This document shows, in pieces, positions 42,748-50,599 of a stretch of 51,232 nucleotides of DNA; the stretch's first letter is position 1; each line of letters opens with the position of its first letter. Under the pieces are notes generated by a model that saw only the letters and a list, made by a program, of their open reading frames with translations, did not search any database and was not told the origin of the DNA. The stretch comes from an uncultured Clostridium sp. (GTDB taxonomy: Bacteria; Bacillota; Clostridia; Lachnospirales; Lachnospiraceae). Made by a program: the position numbers and the translations under genes. The stretch lies in the NCBI GenBank assembly GCA_900540335.1, contig UQFC01000005.1, forward strand, positions 1-51,232, in the 5' to 3' direction.

Positions 42748-42763
42748 TACAGCTACAATGACA
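42748..42763 (+). repeat. Direct repeat copy 2 flanking the XRE gene
   Basis: TACAGCTACAATGACA, 15 of 16 identical to 42315-42330, placed 15 bases after the XRE stop. Confidence 0.5.
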
Positions 42764-42768
42764 AATAG

Positions 42769-42820
42769 AAAAACATCCTTTAAAATGATTTCACAAGAGA
42801 TTATTTTAAAGGATGTTTTT
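42769..42820. terminator. 18-bp perfect inverted repeat, likely terminator
   Basis: AAAAACATCCTTTAAAAT (42769-42786) and ATTTTAAAGGATGTTTTT (42803-42820) pair at all 18 positions across a 16-base loop and end in five T. It can terminate in both directions. Confidence 0.75.
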
Positions 42821-42854
42821 ATTTCATAGGAAATCGCGTCCTATGAAATAAAAA
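42816..42854. repeat. 16-bp perfect inverted repeat sharing the T-tract with the preceding one
   Basis: TTTTTATTTCATAGGA (42816-42831) and TCCTATGAAATAAAAA (42839-42854) pair perfectly with a 7-base loop. It shares bases 42816-42820 with the upstream inverted repeat, so only one of the two hairpins can form completely. Confidence 0.8.
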
Positions 42855-42895
42855 TGTTCCGCAAGGATCGTCATGGGTTGGTAGAGAGTTTTGTC

Positions 42896-43001
42896 GCAGA
42901 AGCGACCCGTCGCAGGCGGAGAAGCTCGCGAGCTTCTTTCTTGTTTGCAGAAGCGGGACGCCGCAGGCGGAGAAGTTCGCATGCAGGCTTCTTTCCTGTT
43001 T
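42896..43001. repeat. Two tandem copies of a 51-55 bp GC-rich repeat
   Basis: Units 42896-42946 and 42947-43001 share GCAGAAGCG, CGCAGGCGGAGAAG and CTTCTTTC-TGTTT, with small substitutions and a 4-base length difference. Each unit can fold as GAAGC-loop-GCTTC. No coding role is credible; an arginine-rich frame through it lacks a ribosome site. The 42734-43052 gap otherwise shows only the inverted repeats listed. Confidence 0.7.
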
Positions 43002-43052
43002 CGGAAAGACTGCGCATAAGAAAGGGCATCCTTAGGGAAGGGGAAGACAGGT

Positions 43053-43517
43053 ATGCAGCAGAAGACAAGAAGAAAACACAATGCGGCGAGATTGTTTTTT
43101 ATCTGCTGTCTGATTGAGTATACAGCCAGACAAACAAAAAATATGCGCTCGGATGTTGTGAATGCATTGGGAAAAAGGAGAATAAAACTTATTTTTGATT
43201 CCTCTTCCGGCTGGTATTGTCTTGACAATATAGAGCAGGTGTGTGAGGAGGTTGTTGAGGAGTGCAGAATCACAGAGGGGAATTTTGATAATGTGGGAGA
43301 CTGTCGTTATCCGGCTCCCGCATATTGGGAGATAGGAAAAGTTTACCAAAAGCTGATTCGCAGGGTGGCGGATGTGACAAAGGGGGAGATGATTGATGTT
43401 CTGATCAGGGTGTACCATTCTTTTATCAGCAGGAAAATAGATGACTACAACAGCGGAGCTTACCTGGAAAGCACCATATATTTACTGGACTGTTTTTTAC
43501 AAAACAGAATGATATAA
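43053..43517 (+). CDS. Unknown protein, possible DUF3791-like N-terminus
   Basis: The 154-aa protein starts at ATG after AGGGGAAGACAGGT. The segment 'ARLFFICCLIEYTARQTKNM' 'RSDVVNALGKRRIKLIFDSS' suggests the helical DUF3791-type family, which is often found in toxin-antitoxin-like pairs. The second half contains 'YPAPAYWEIGKVYQKLIRRV' and 'SFISRKIDDYNSGAYLES', a pattern I recall from hypothetical proteins of gut Clostridia but cannot name. It has no cofactor or membrane motif. Function unknown. The repeat-rich stretch directly upstream may hold its promoter. Confidence 0.6.
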   Translation: MQQKTRRKHNAARLFFICCLIEYTARQTKNMRSDVVNALGKRRIKLIFDSSSGWYCLDNIEQVCEEVVEECRITEGNFDNVGDCRYPAPAYWEIGKVYQKLIRRVADVTKGEMIDVLIRVYHSFISRKIDDYNSGAYLESTIYLLDCFLQNRMI

Positions 43518-43599
43518 CACCTCAGAGTCCTTTTACAGGTGAAAAACACAAAAATCAGAAAAATTTTATAAAAAAATCAGAAATTATGACGAACTTTCT

Positions 43600-43633
43600 G
43601 TTATAATAAGAAAAGCGGTATCCATAATGGATA
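43600..43633 (+). promoter_or_regulatory. Promoter and operator-like palindrome before the CoA-disulfide reductase gene
   Basis: TGTTATAAT (extended -10, ending 43607) is followed 11 bases later by TATCCAT-A-ATGGATA (43619-43633), a perfect 7-bp palindrome placed where a repressor would block transcription. A second inverted repeat, TTCTCATTTT/AAAATGAGAA (43658-43667 and 43676-43685), forms a leader hairpin ahead of the ribosome site. Confidence 0.5.
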
Positions 43634-43735
43634 AAAGGTGAGAAAAAAGAAAAAAGCTTCTCATTTTCGCAAAACAAAATGAGAAAGGAAACTGTCGGAA
43701 GGCAGGGCTTTTCAAAAAGAAAGGAGCAGTCATTT

Positions 43736-45415
43736 ATGAAGGTAGTAATTGTCGGGGGTGTAGCAGGAGGCGCAGGAACAGCCGCTCGTCTTAGAAGAAA
43801 TGATGAGAGTGCAGAGATTATTATGATGGAACGTGGACAGTATATTTCTTATGCCAACTGCGGTCTGCCCTATTATGTAGGAGGGGTGATTACAGATAAG
43901 GGAGCGCTGCAGCTGCAGACACCGGAGCGGTTTCATCAGAGATTCGGCGTAGATGTAAGGACAGAAAGTGAGGTTCTGTCTGTCAACTGTGCCAATAAGA
44001 CTGTACTGGTTCGCCATGGAGAGCAGACATACGAAGAAACCTATGACAAGCTGGTGCTTTCTCCGGGGGCAGCACCCATTCGTCCTGCAATACCGGGTAT
44101 AGAGAAAAACCATGTATTTACCTTGAGAAATATTCCGGATACTTATGCTATTTATGATTATATCAAGGCAGAGAAGCCGGGAAGCTGCGCGGTAATCGGA
44201 GCCGGATTTATCGGACTGGAGATGGCAGAGAATCTTGCGGAGCAGGGAATTCATGTATCAGTTGTGGAAGGCGCTTCTCATGTCATGCCTCCTATTGATA
44301 TGGATGTGGCTCATCAGGTGCACAATTACATTCGTTCAAAAGGAATCAGCCTCTACCTGGGTCAGACCTGTACTGCCATGGATGAGGATGGAGTGATTTT
44401 GAAGAACGGCAACAAGGTTCAGGCTGATATGGTGATTTTAAGCATTGGAGTGCGTCCGGATACAGCCTTTTTGAAAGACAGCGGAATTGCTTTAGGTACC
44501 CGGGGAGAAATTCTGGTAAACAATTACATGGAAACCAGCCAGCCGGATGTATACGCACTGGGAGATGCTGTCAGTGTGCGCCATGTAGTCAGCGGAGAGC
44601 CCGTTCTGATTCCTCTGGCATCTCCGGCGAATAAACAGGGACGGATTGTGGGAGACAATCTCTGCGGAAGAAAACGGAGATATGAGGGAAGCCAGGGAAC
44701 CTCCATTATGAAATTCTTCGATTTGACAGTTGCTGTTACGGGAGAAAAAGAAGAGACTCTTCAGGCCCGCGGAGCAAATTATCAGAAGGTAATCACGACT
44801 TCAGCTTCTCAGGCCGGATATTATCCGGGCGGTGAGATGATGACAGTAAAGACCTTGTTTGTTCCGGAAACAGGCCGTATTCTGGGATGCCAGATTGTAG
44901 GCGGAAAAGGTGTGGATAAGCGAATTGACGATATGGCCAATGCAGTCCGTTTCGGCATGACCTGCTTTGATCTTCAGGAAATGGAGCTGGCTTATGCACC
45001 GCCGTTTTCTTCCGCAAAGGATCCGGTCAATATGGCAGGCTATGTTATTGGCAATGTGGTAGAGGGATTGATGAAGCCGTTCTACATTGAGAATCTGGAT
45101 CAGATTCCGGAGACAGCGATTCGTCTGGATGTCCGTACTCCAGGGGAATGCGCCGGAGGCATGATGCCCGGCTTTATTAACATTCCACTGGATTCTCTGA
45201 GAGAACGGCTGGATGAGCTGGATGCAGATAAAGAAATATATATTACCTGTCAGATTGGACTGCGCGGCTATCTGGCACAGCGTATTCTTGAACAGCACGG
45301 TTTCCGTACCTGGAACATTGTCGGAGGATACCGGCTGTATGATATGATGCAGAAGGATCTGCAGGCGATGTCTGCCGTAGCAGGAATGTGTACAGAGTGC
45401 GGAAAGGAAATTTAG
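43736..45415 (+). CDS. CoA-disulfide reductase-type flavoprotein fused to rhodanese
   Basis: The 559-aa protein starts at ATG after GAAAGGAG. Residues 1-450 form a pyridine nucleotide-disulfide oxidoreductase with FAD motif 'VVIVGGVAGGAGTAARLRRN', single active cysteine in 'YANCGLPYYVGG', NAD(P) motif 'CAVIGAGFIGLEMAENLAEQ' and 'VYALGDAV'. Residues 465-555 are a rhodanese domain with its own active Cys in 'YITCQIGLRGYLA'. This fusion (CoADR-RHD) reduces CoA-disulfides, persulfides or polysulfide with NAD(P)H. The cytoplasmic role is likely sulfur or oxidative stress handling; substrate preference is not readable from sequence. The C-terminal 'CTECGKEI' adds two more cysteines. Confidence 0.9.
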   Translation: MKVVIVGGVAGGAGTAARLRRNDESAEIIMMERGQYISYANCGLPYYVGGVITDKGALQLQTPERFHQRFGVDVRTESEVLSVNCANKTVLVRHGEQTYEETYDKLVLSPGAAPIRPAIPGIEKNHVFTLRNIPDTYAIYDYIKAEKPGSCAVIGAGFIGLEMAENLAEQGIHVSVVEGASHVMPPIDMDVAHQVHNYIRSKGISLYLGQTCTAMDEDGVILKNGNKVQADMVILSIGVRPDTAFLKDSGIALGTRGEILVNNYMETSQPDVYALGDAVSVRHVVSGEPVLIPLASPANKQGRIVGDNLCGRKRRYEGSQGTSIMKFFDLTVAVTGEKEETLQARGANYQKVITTSASQAGYYPGGEMMTVKTLFVPETGRILGCQIVGGKGVDKRIDDMANAVRFGMTCFDLQEMELAYAPPFSSAKDPVNMAGYVIGNVVEGLMKPFYIENLDQIPETAIRLDVRTPGECAGGMMPGFINIPLDSLRERLDELDADKEIYITCQIGLRGYLAQRILEQHGFRTWNIVGGYRLYDMMQKDLQAMSAVAGMCTECGKEI

Positions 45416-45444
45416 TTTTCGGTTTTCCTGTGAGAGTGTTCCTT

Positions 45445-47061
45445 TTATCTTAGAGCATTGACGACAACGGTGTCCCCTTCCTGTATCATGGTCTGCCCTC
45501 CCGGAATAATGGTTTCATTTCCGCGTCGAATCAGGATGGCCAGAGAATTTTTGGGAAGAGACAGTTCGCAGATGGTTTTTCCGCACCATTCATGACTATT
45601 GGAAACAAAGGTTTCTGTCAGATGGATGCTGTCTTCCTCCCGATAGGCGGAAGCACCTAACACCAGTACATCCCCCTCCTGTATCATGGTTTTTCCGTTG
45701 GGAACAATATTTTCCCCGGTTCGCCGTAAAAAGACCAGGAGGGTTCCCGGGGGCAGGTTCAGTTCGCTGACAAGTTTCCGGTTCCACGGATGTTCTTTCT
45801 GAATAGGGATGCTGATGAAGCGGACATCGGTTTCTTCCGTGTAGTCGTTGAAGGTTGTGAGGATGTTTCCTGTTTCATCCAGCATATCTGTTTTTTTGGC
45901 AAACCAGGGAAGAAGGGTTCCCTGAATGGAAATCGACAGCAGAACGATGCAGAAAACCATGTGAAACAGATCGTGTTCCATGGAAATATTGCTCATGGCT
46001 GCCATAATGGCAAATACAATGGAAGCAGCACCTCTCAGTCCGGCCCATGATATAAGCAGCTGCTGTTTCAGAGGCGCTTTCAAGGGAGTGAGAAGCAGGG
46101 CAGTGGCTGCAGGGCGGGCAGCCAGTGTGAGAAATGCAGCAACAGCAAGAGAAGGAAGCCATACAGCTGCAATCTTTGATGGAAAGGACAAAAGTCCCAG
46201 GATAAAGAAAATCATCATCTGCATGAGGCTGGTCAGCCCGTCAAAAAAGCTGACCAGTCCTTTTTTATTTCTTAAAGGATGATTTCCCAGAAGAATACCC
46301 ACCAGATAAGCGCTCAGATATCCGTTTCCTCCGATGGCGGAGGGAAGAGCGTAGGAAAGAAGCGCAATGGAGAGAACAAAGGCTGCATCAAAACCATTGA
46401 TAGTAAAAGAAAAATGATCCAGAAACCATCGGCCTGCCAGGGCGATGACAATTCCACAGAACAGTCCAAAAAACACCTGGAAAAAAGCAGTAGTGAGAAT
46501 CTGAAACGGAAGCTCTCCTGCGGAGGCGGAACCATTCATGGCAGAGAGAAGGATCAGTGTCAGCATATAAGCAAAGGGATCATTGCTTCCGCTTTCTATT
46601 TCCAGAAGAGAGTCTGTATTGTATTTCAGAGAAAGCTTTTGGGAACGGAGAACGGAGAAGACGCTTGCAGCGTCAGTGGAACTGAGCACTGCGCCGGCAA
46701 GAAGACCTTCCATCAAACGAAATCCCAGAACCAGATGACAAAAGATTCCGGTCAGGACAGCAGTGAGTATCGTTCCCAGCGAGGAAAGAAGAATCGCTTT
46801 CCCGGCGATTGGCCGGGCTGCTTTCCATCGTGTTCCGAATCCTCCGTAAAACATAATAAAAATAAGAGCAACTGTGCAGAAGTCTGAAGCAAATCTGAAA
46901 TTATCAAAAGGAATTCTAAAAAGTCCCTCTGATCCAAACGCCATACCCAGTCCGATAAAAGCCAGCAGCATGGGAATTCCAAAACGGCTGGTGATGCGGT
47001 TTGCCAGTATACAGGCAATAATGACTGCGGAACCTAACAAAAGCAATTGATTCAAATCCAT
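45445..47061 (-). CDS. K+/H+ (CPA1-type) antiporter with TrkA-C domains
   Basis: The 538-aa integral membrane protein has about 12 helices in its first 390 residues. It carries 'GAVLSSTDAASVFSVLRSQK' with the transport-site Asp, 'ESGSNDPFAYMLTLILL' (the N-D pair) and 'ISWAGLRGAASIVFAIMAA' (conserved Arg helix). The C-terminal part holds two RCK-C/TrkA-C repeats ('GTLLVFLRRTGENIVPNGKT', 'NSLAILIRRGNETIIPGGQT') that bind regulatory ligands such as nucleotides. This layout matches the NhaP2/CvrA potassium/proton antiporter group. GGGAGGATATGG precedes the minus-strand ATG. It converges on the CoA-disulfide reductase gene with only 29 bases between. Confidence 0.9.
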   Translation of the reverse strand: MDLNQLLLLGSAVIIACILANRITSRFGIPMLLAFIGLGMAFGSEGLFRIPFDNFRFASDFCTVALIFIMFYGGFGTRWKAARPIAGKAILLSSLGTILTAVLTGIFCHLVLGFRLMEGLLAGAVLSSTDAASVFSVLRSQKLSLKYNTDSLLEIESGSNDPFAYMLTLILLSAMNGSASAGELPFQILTTAFFQVFFGLFCGIVIALAGRWFLDHFSFTINGFDAAFVLSIALLSYALPSAIGGNGYLSAYLVGILLGNHPLRNKKGLVSFFDGLTSLMQMMIFFILGLLSFPSKIAAVWLPSLAVAAFLTLAARPAATALLLTPLKAPLKQQLLISWAGLRGAASIVFAIMAAMSNISMEHDLFHMVFCIVLLSISIQGTLLPWFAKKTDMLDETGNILTTFNDYTEETDVRFISIPIQKEHPWNRKLVSELNLPPGTLLVFLRRTGENIVPNGKTMIQEGDVLVLGASAYREEDSIHLTETFVSNSHEWCGKTICELSLPKNSLAILIRRGNETIIPGGQTMIQEGDTVVVNALR

Positions 47062-47242
47062 ATCCTCCCTTTAAAAGTATGTTCTGAAAGTTAAAGTATA
47101 ACAGAAAGAAATGGAGGGAGAAAGAATTCCGGCGCTAAAATTGCGTTAAGGAGTGGCAATCTGCGGACTTGAAAAATAGAACGGGCACGAGGCAGGCTGT
47201 TTTCACATATACTTCTATTAAGTATGCTTTAAGGCGGATATT

Positions 47243-47563
47243 TTGAAAACATTTCCGAAACCCTTAACACCAGGAGAGGAGAAACAATATCTGGAGCGCT
47301 GCCTGAAGGGGGACCTGGAAGCACGAAATGTTCTGATAGAGAGAAATATGAGGCTGGTAGCCCATGTTGCAAAAAAATACCAGAATACGGATTATGATAT
47401 GGAAGACCTGCTTTCTGTGGGGACTATTGGACTGATTAAGGCAGTCTCAACCTTCCATCCGGATCGGGGCTCCCGCCTGGCTACTTATGCGGCGAAATGC
47501 ATTGAAAATGCTATCCTCTCGCAGATGCATTTATGGGTGAAAAACATAGTGTTTGAGGCATAG
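47243..47563 (+). pseudogene. sigK: N-terminal fragment of sporulation sigma factor K
   Basis: This 106-aa frame has a TTG start. 'KTFPKPLTPGEEKQYLERCL' 'KGDLEARNVLIERNMRLVAH' 'VAKKYQNTDYDMEDLLSVGT' 'IGLIKAVSTFHPDRGSRLAT' 'YAAKCIEN' is the clostridial SigK N-terminus (region 2). It breaks off after 'ENAILSQMHLWVKN' with an unrelated tail, so regions 3 and 4 are missing and are not found in the following 190 bases. The breakpoint is close to the place where the skin element splits sigK in Bacillus and C. difficile. No recombinase or phage gene follows, so it may be a dead second copy or one half of a distant split gene. Confidence 0.7.
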
Positions 47564-47758
47564 GTGAAAGTGAAAAAAAGTTATAGTGCAATGTTGCAAT
47601 AAAAAAAGAAACTTATTGTGCAGTTGAACAAGAAATAGTTTTCGGTCGCGATTTCATTGAAAGAAGAGATTTGAAATGGTATTATCATATTGTGCGAAAA
47701 GAACGTGTGAAGTCAGAAAAATAAAACAACTATTTCAGAAAATCAGGAGGAATTTGTG

Positions 47759-48274
47759 ATGTCAGAATCTATTTTTTCCAGATATTCCTGTCGGAAATTT
47801 TCAGAAAAGCCGGTAACAGATGAACAGTTGACAACGATTACAAAAGCAGGAATGTGTGCTCCGACAGCAAGAAATGAACGTCCGTGGGAATTCCTGATTA
47901 TCAGAAGTGAGGAAGGAAGAAAAAAGATCGCAGAGGCCAGTCCTTATGCAGAAAGCTGCCTGAACGCACAGGCAGTAATCGTTGCACTGGCAGATAGCAG
48001 GAGAATATCGAAGGACAGTCCATGGTGGATCCAGGATATGAGTGCTTGTGTGGAAAACATGCTTATTGAGATTACAGAGCTTGGACTTGGAGGAGTTTGG
48101 CTTGGCCTTTATCCGCGCCAGGAACGGGGGAAAGCGATTGCAGAAGCATTTGGACTGGAATCGGAGCTGATTCCTTTTGCCGCAGTTCCAGTTGGATATC
48201 CGGATACAAAGGATATAAAAAAAGAACGGTTTGAACCAGAAAGAATTCGCTGGGAGCAGGTGAAAAGCGAATGA
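47759..48274 (+). CDS. Nitroreductase-family flavoprotein
   Basis: The 171-aa FMN enzyme of the nitroreductase/FMN-dependent oxidoreductase family has 'SIFSRYSCRKFSEKPVTDEQ' (the S-R-R-S-x-R-x-F-type FMN phosphate motif), 'AGMCAPTARNERPWEFLIIR' and 'GLGGVWLGLYPRQERGKAIA'. It is likely a homodimer; natural substrates vary and cannot be told here. The ribosome site AGGAGG lies 8 bases before ATG at 47759 (a GTG at 47756 is possible). It overlaps the CdaR/PucR regulator (ATGA), so the two are translated together. Confidence 0.88.
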   Translation: MSESIFSRYSCRKFSEKPVTDEQLTTITKAGMCAPTARNERPWEFLIIRSEEGRKKIAEASPYAESCLNAQAVIVALADSRRISKDSPWWIQDMSACVENMLIEITELGLGGVWLGLYPRQERGKAIAEAFGLESELIPFAAVPVGYPDTKDIKKERFEPERIRWEQVKSE

Positions 48275-49329
48275 GTATTTATCTTTCCGTTGCACAGGCC
48301 CAGAATATTGTGTTTGAATTAATGGAAATTATTCCCAGAGGGGTCAGCGTGGCAGATGAGAATGGATGTATTATTGCCAGCTCAAATACAATGATTATGG
48401 GAAAAATTTCATCTTTGGCAAAGGAGTGCATCGATCAGTCCAATATGATGCAGTCTTACAATGAACGCCATTATGAAGGAAAAAGAACAGCAACACCCTT
48501 GTTTTTCAGAGATATATGTGTTGGAGCGATTATCATGACAGGGGATCCGGAACGGATCAAAAAATTGACTTCAATTGCTAAGGCAGTTGGAGAAAGTGTG
48601 ATTTACCAGCCATATTTGAATCGCTCGGACGAGCCTAGTTATGTTATGTATTTTGAGTTTTTGACAGAGTGGCTGAATCAGGCAGAGGAATACACGCTTC
48701 CCTTTATACGAAGGGGGATTCGTATCGGAATTGATGTAACACAGCCTTATTATGCAGTTATTCTGGATGGAATCTGGAATACGGTCAGTGCTCAGAAGGC
48801 GATAGAAAGAATTCTGACCGGGCCTAATTATTATTTATGCCGGAATAACAGCTGTCTTGTTCTGTTTTTAAGGAAAGATACAGATGAAGCGGTGATTCGC
48901 CAGGTTGCAGCTTTGTTCCATGATATTAAAATAGCTGTTGGAAGTGTGGAGACAAATCTGAACCGCTCTTTTATCATTGCTCAGAATGCATTATATGCCG
49001 GGCGAAGACTGCATCCGCAGAAAAACGTTTATCATTACCGAGATTATGAGTTCGCATATGCTATTTCCAGAATTCAGGGACTGAAGATAGAAGAAGGTGT
49101 TTTGGAACTGTTTGAGCAGCCTCAGCATGGAGATCTTCTTCAGACACTGGAAATGTATATTCAGGAAAGTGGAAATTCAGCAGAAGTGATACGCAAATTA
49201 TATATTCACAGAAACACTCTGAAATATCGACTGGATCGAATACAGGAATTAACCGGGCAGAATCCCAGAAGCTTTCAGGATCTGTTTTATCTTTATGTAT
49301 TATATGTATTGTACAAGCTGTCCAGGTAA
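48271..49329 (+). CDS. CdaR/PucR-type transcriptional regulator
   Basis: The 352-aa protein has an N-terminal sugar-diacid-recognition domain (residues 5-135: 'AQNIVFELMEIIPRGVSVAD', 'CVGAIIMTGDPERIKKLTSI'), a central GGDEF-like region, and a C-terminal PucR helix-turn-helix ('AEVIRKLYIHRNTLKYRLDR' 'IQELTGQNPRSFQDLFYLYV'). Such regulators respond to small metabolites; PucR controls purine catabolism and CdaR diacids. Being cotranscribed with a nitroreductase and just upstream of a BMP-type nucleoside transporter suggests purine-related control. Confidence 0.88.
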   Translation: MSIYLSVAQAQNIVFELMEIIPRGVSVADENGCIIASSNTMIMGKISSLAKECIDQSNMMQSYNERHYEGKRTATPLFFRDICVGAIIMTGDPERIKKLTSIAKAVGESVIYQPYLNRSDEPSYVMYFEFLTEWLNQAEEYTLPFIRRGIRIGIDVTQPYYAVILDGIWNTVSAQKAIERILTGPNYYLCRNNSCLVLFLRKDTDEAVIRQVAALFHDIKIAVGSVETNLNRSFIIAQNALYAGRRLHPQKNVYHYRDYEFAYAISRIQGLKIEEGVLELFEQPQHGDLLQTLEMYIQESGNSAEVIRKLYIHRNTLKYRLDRIQELTGQNPRSFQDLFYLYVLYVLYKLSR

Positions 49330-49391
49330 ATGTAAGGACGGAACAATACTGTAATAATAAAACGCAAGTGGAAATGCATAAGGAGGGTAAC

Positions 49392-50585
49392 ATGAGAAGT
49401 CAAAGGAGAAAATGGATCGCATTATTAACAGCTGTAGCAGCATTGCCAGTGACAGCATTGACCGGATGTAAGGAAAAGGCTCCGGAAACGGCTGCAGAGG
49501 AGACGAAGACAGAGGCCGTTGCAAGTGAAGCATCGGGCGAAAGCACAGAAGATACCCTGAATAAGAAGGATCCCAATCGTACCATTAAGATCGGTTTTCT
49601 GTTCAGCAACATTATCAGCACAGATGCATGGGCTCAGACCAGTGAAAATGCGAGACTTTATCTGGAAGAGAACTGTGAAAATGTAGAAACCGTGAAAGTG
49701 GAGAATATTGCCGGAGGAGCAGACTGTGAGCGTGTGCTCCGCGAATTCATTAACGACGGATGTGAAATGATTGTTGGAACATCCTTTGATTATCTGGATT
49801 ATATGCTTGCTTTGGCCGAAGAGTATCCGGATGTGGCATTTATTAACGGATCCGGTTATGAGACAGCAGACAATCTTTCGGTTTATATTGCGAAGCTGGA
49901 GCAGGGCCGTTATCTGACGGGAATTCTGGCCGGTGAAATGACAGAGGCAAATAAGATTGGATATTGTTCCAGTATCCCCTTCCCGGATCCGATCAAGCAG
50001 CTCAATGGATTTGCAGCAGGTGTTGCTTCTGTAAATCCGGATGCTGAGGTGGTTACACTCTGGTCCAATTCATTTAATGATCCCACTACAGATGCACTGT
50101 GTGCCAATACTTTGATTGATCAGGGCTGTGATCTAATCTGTATTGATTTAAGTTCTTCAGCAGTTGCTCAGGTTTGTGAGGAGCGTGGTGTGAAATTTAT
50201 TGGAAGTTCTGTGGATATGAGAGAATTTGCACCGACACAGCAGCTGACTTCAAACTGCTGGACCTGGGGACCGTGGATGGCAACACAGGTAGAAGCAGTA
50301 AGAAATGGAACCTTTGAGGGAAAATGGTGTGAACTGGATATTAACGACGGAGCCATCAGCCTGGCAGAGTTCAGCGATGATGTTCCTCAGAATGTGATTG
50401 ATATGATTGAGGAGCAGAAAGTGAAGTTCGAGAACGGTGAGGAAGTATTTAAAGGACCTCTTTATGATAATACCGGAAAATTGAGAGTTCCTGAGGGAGA
50501 GGTTTTAAGCATAGAGGATGCAAACAGCATGCAATGGTTCCTGCCGAATGTCATTGATAACTGGGCTGACAAACCTGTGGAATAG
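49392..50585 (+). CDS. BMP-family (nucleoside) ABC transporter lipoprotein
   Basis: The 397-aa substrate-binding lipoprotein has a lipobox 'ALPVTALTGC' at about residues 15-24 and an acidic linker. The BMP fold follows: 'IKIGFLFSNIISTDAWAQTS' 'ENARLYLE', 'MIVGTSFDYLDYMLALAEEY', 'VAFINGSGYETADNLSVYIA' 'KLEQGRYLTGILAG' and 'FPDPIKQLNGFAAGVASVNP'. This family (PnrA, Med, BmpA) binds purine nucleosides. AAGGAGG lies before ATG at 49392; the longer frame from 49368 has no ribosome site. The ATP-binding gene follows 14-20 bases later. Confidence 0.92.
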   Translation: MRSQRRKWIALLTAVAALPVTALTGCKEKAPETAAEETKTEAVASEASGESTEDTLNKKDPNRTIKIGFLFSNIISTDAWAQTSENARLYLEENCENVETVKVENIAGGADCERVLREFINDGCEMIVGTSFDYLDYMLALAEEYPDVAFINGSGYETADNLSVYIAKLEQGRYLTGILAGEMTEANKIGYCSSIPFPDPIKQLNGFAAGVASVNPDAEVVTLWSNSFNDPTTDALCANTLIDQGCDLICIDLSSSAVAQVCEERGVKFIGSSVDMREFAPTQQLTSNCWTWGPWMATQVEAVRNGTFEGKWCELDINDGAISLAEFSDDVPQNVIDMIEEQKVKFENGEEVFKGPLYDNTGKLRVPEGEVLSIEDANSMQWFLPNVIDNWADKPVE

Positions 50586-50599
50586 CAGAGAAAGGGAAG

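Noticed and set aside
42854..43117. 87-aa arginine-rich frame through the tandem repeat
   Set aside because: No ribosome site, composition follows the GC-rich repeat, and it runs into the better-supported gene at 43053.
47206..47213. Sigma-E-like -10 (CATATACT) before the sigK fragment
   Set aside because: No matching -35 element at the right distance.
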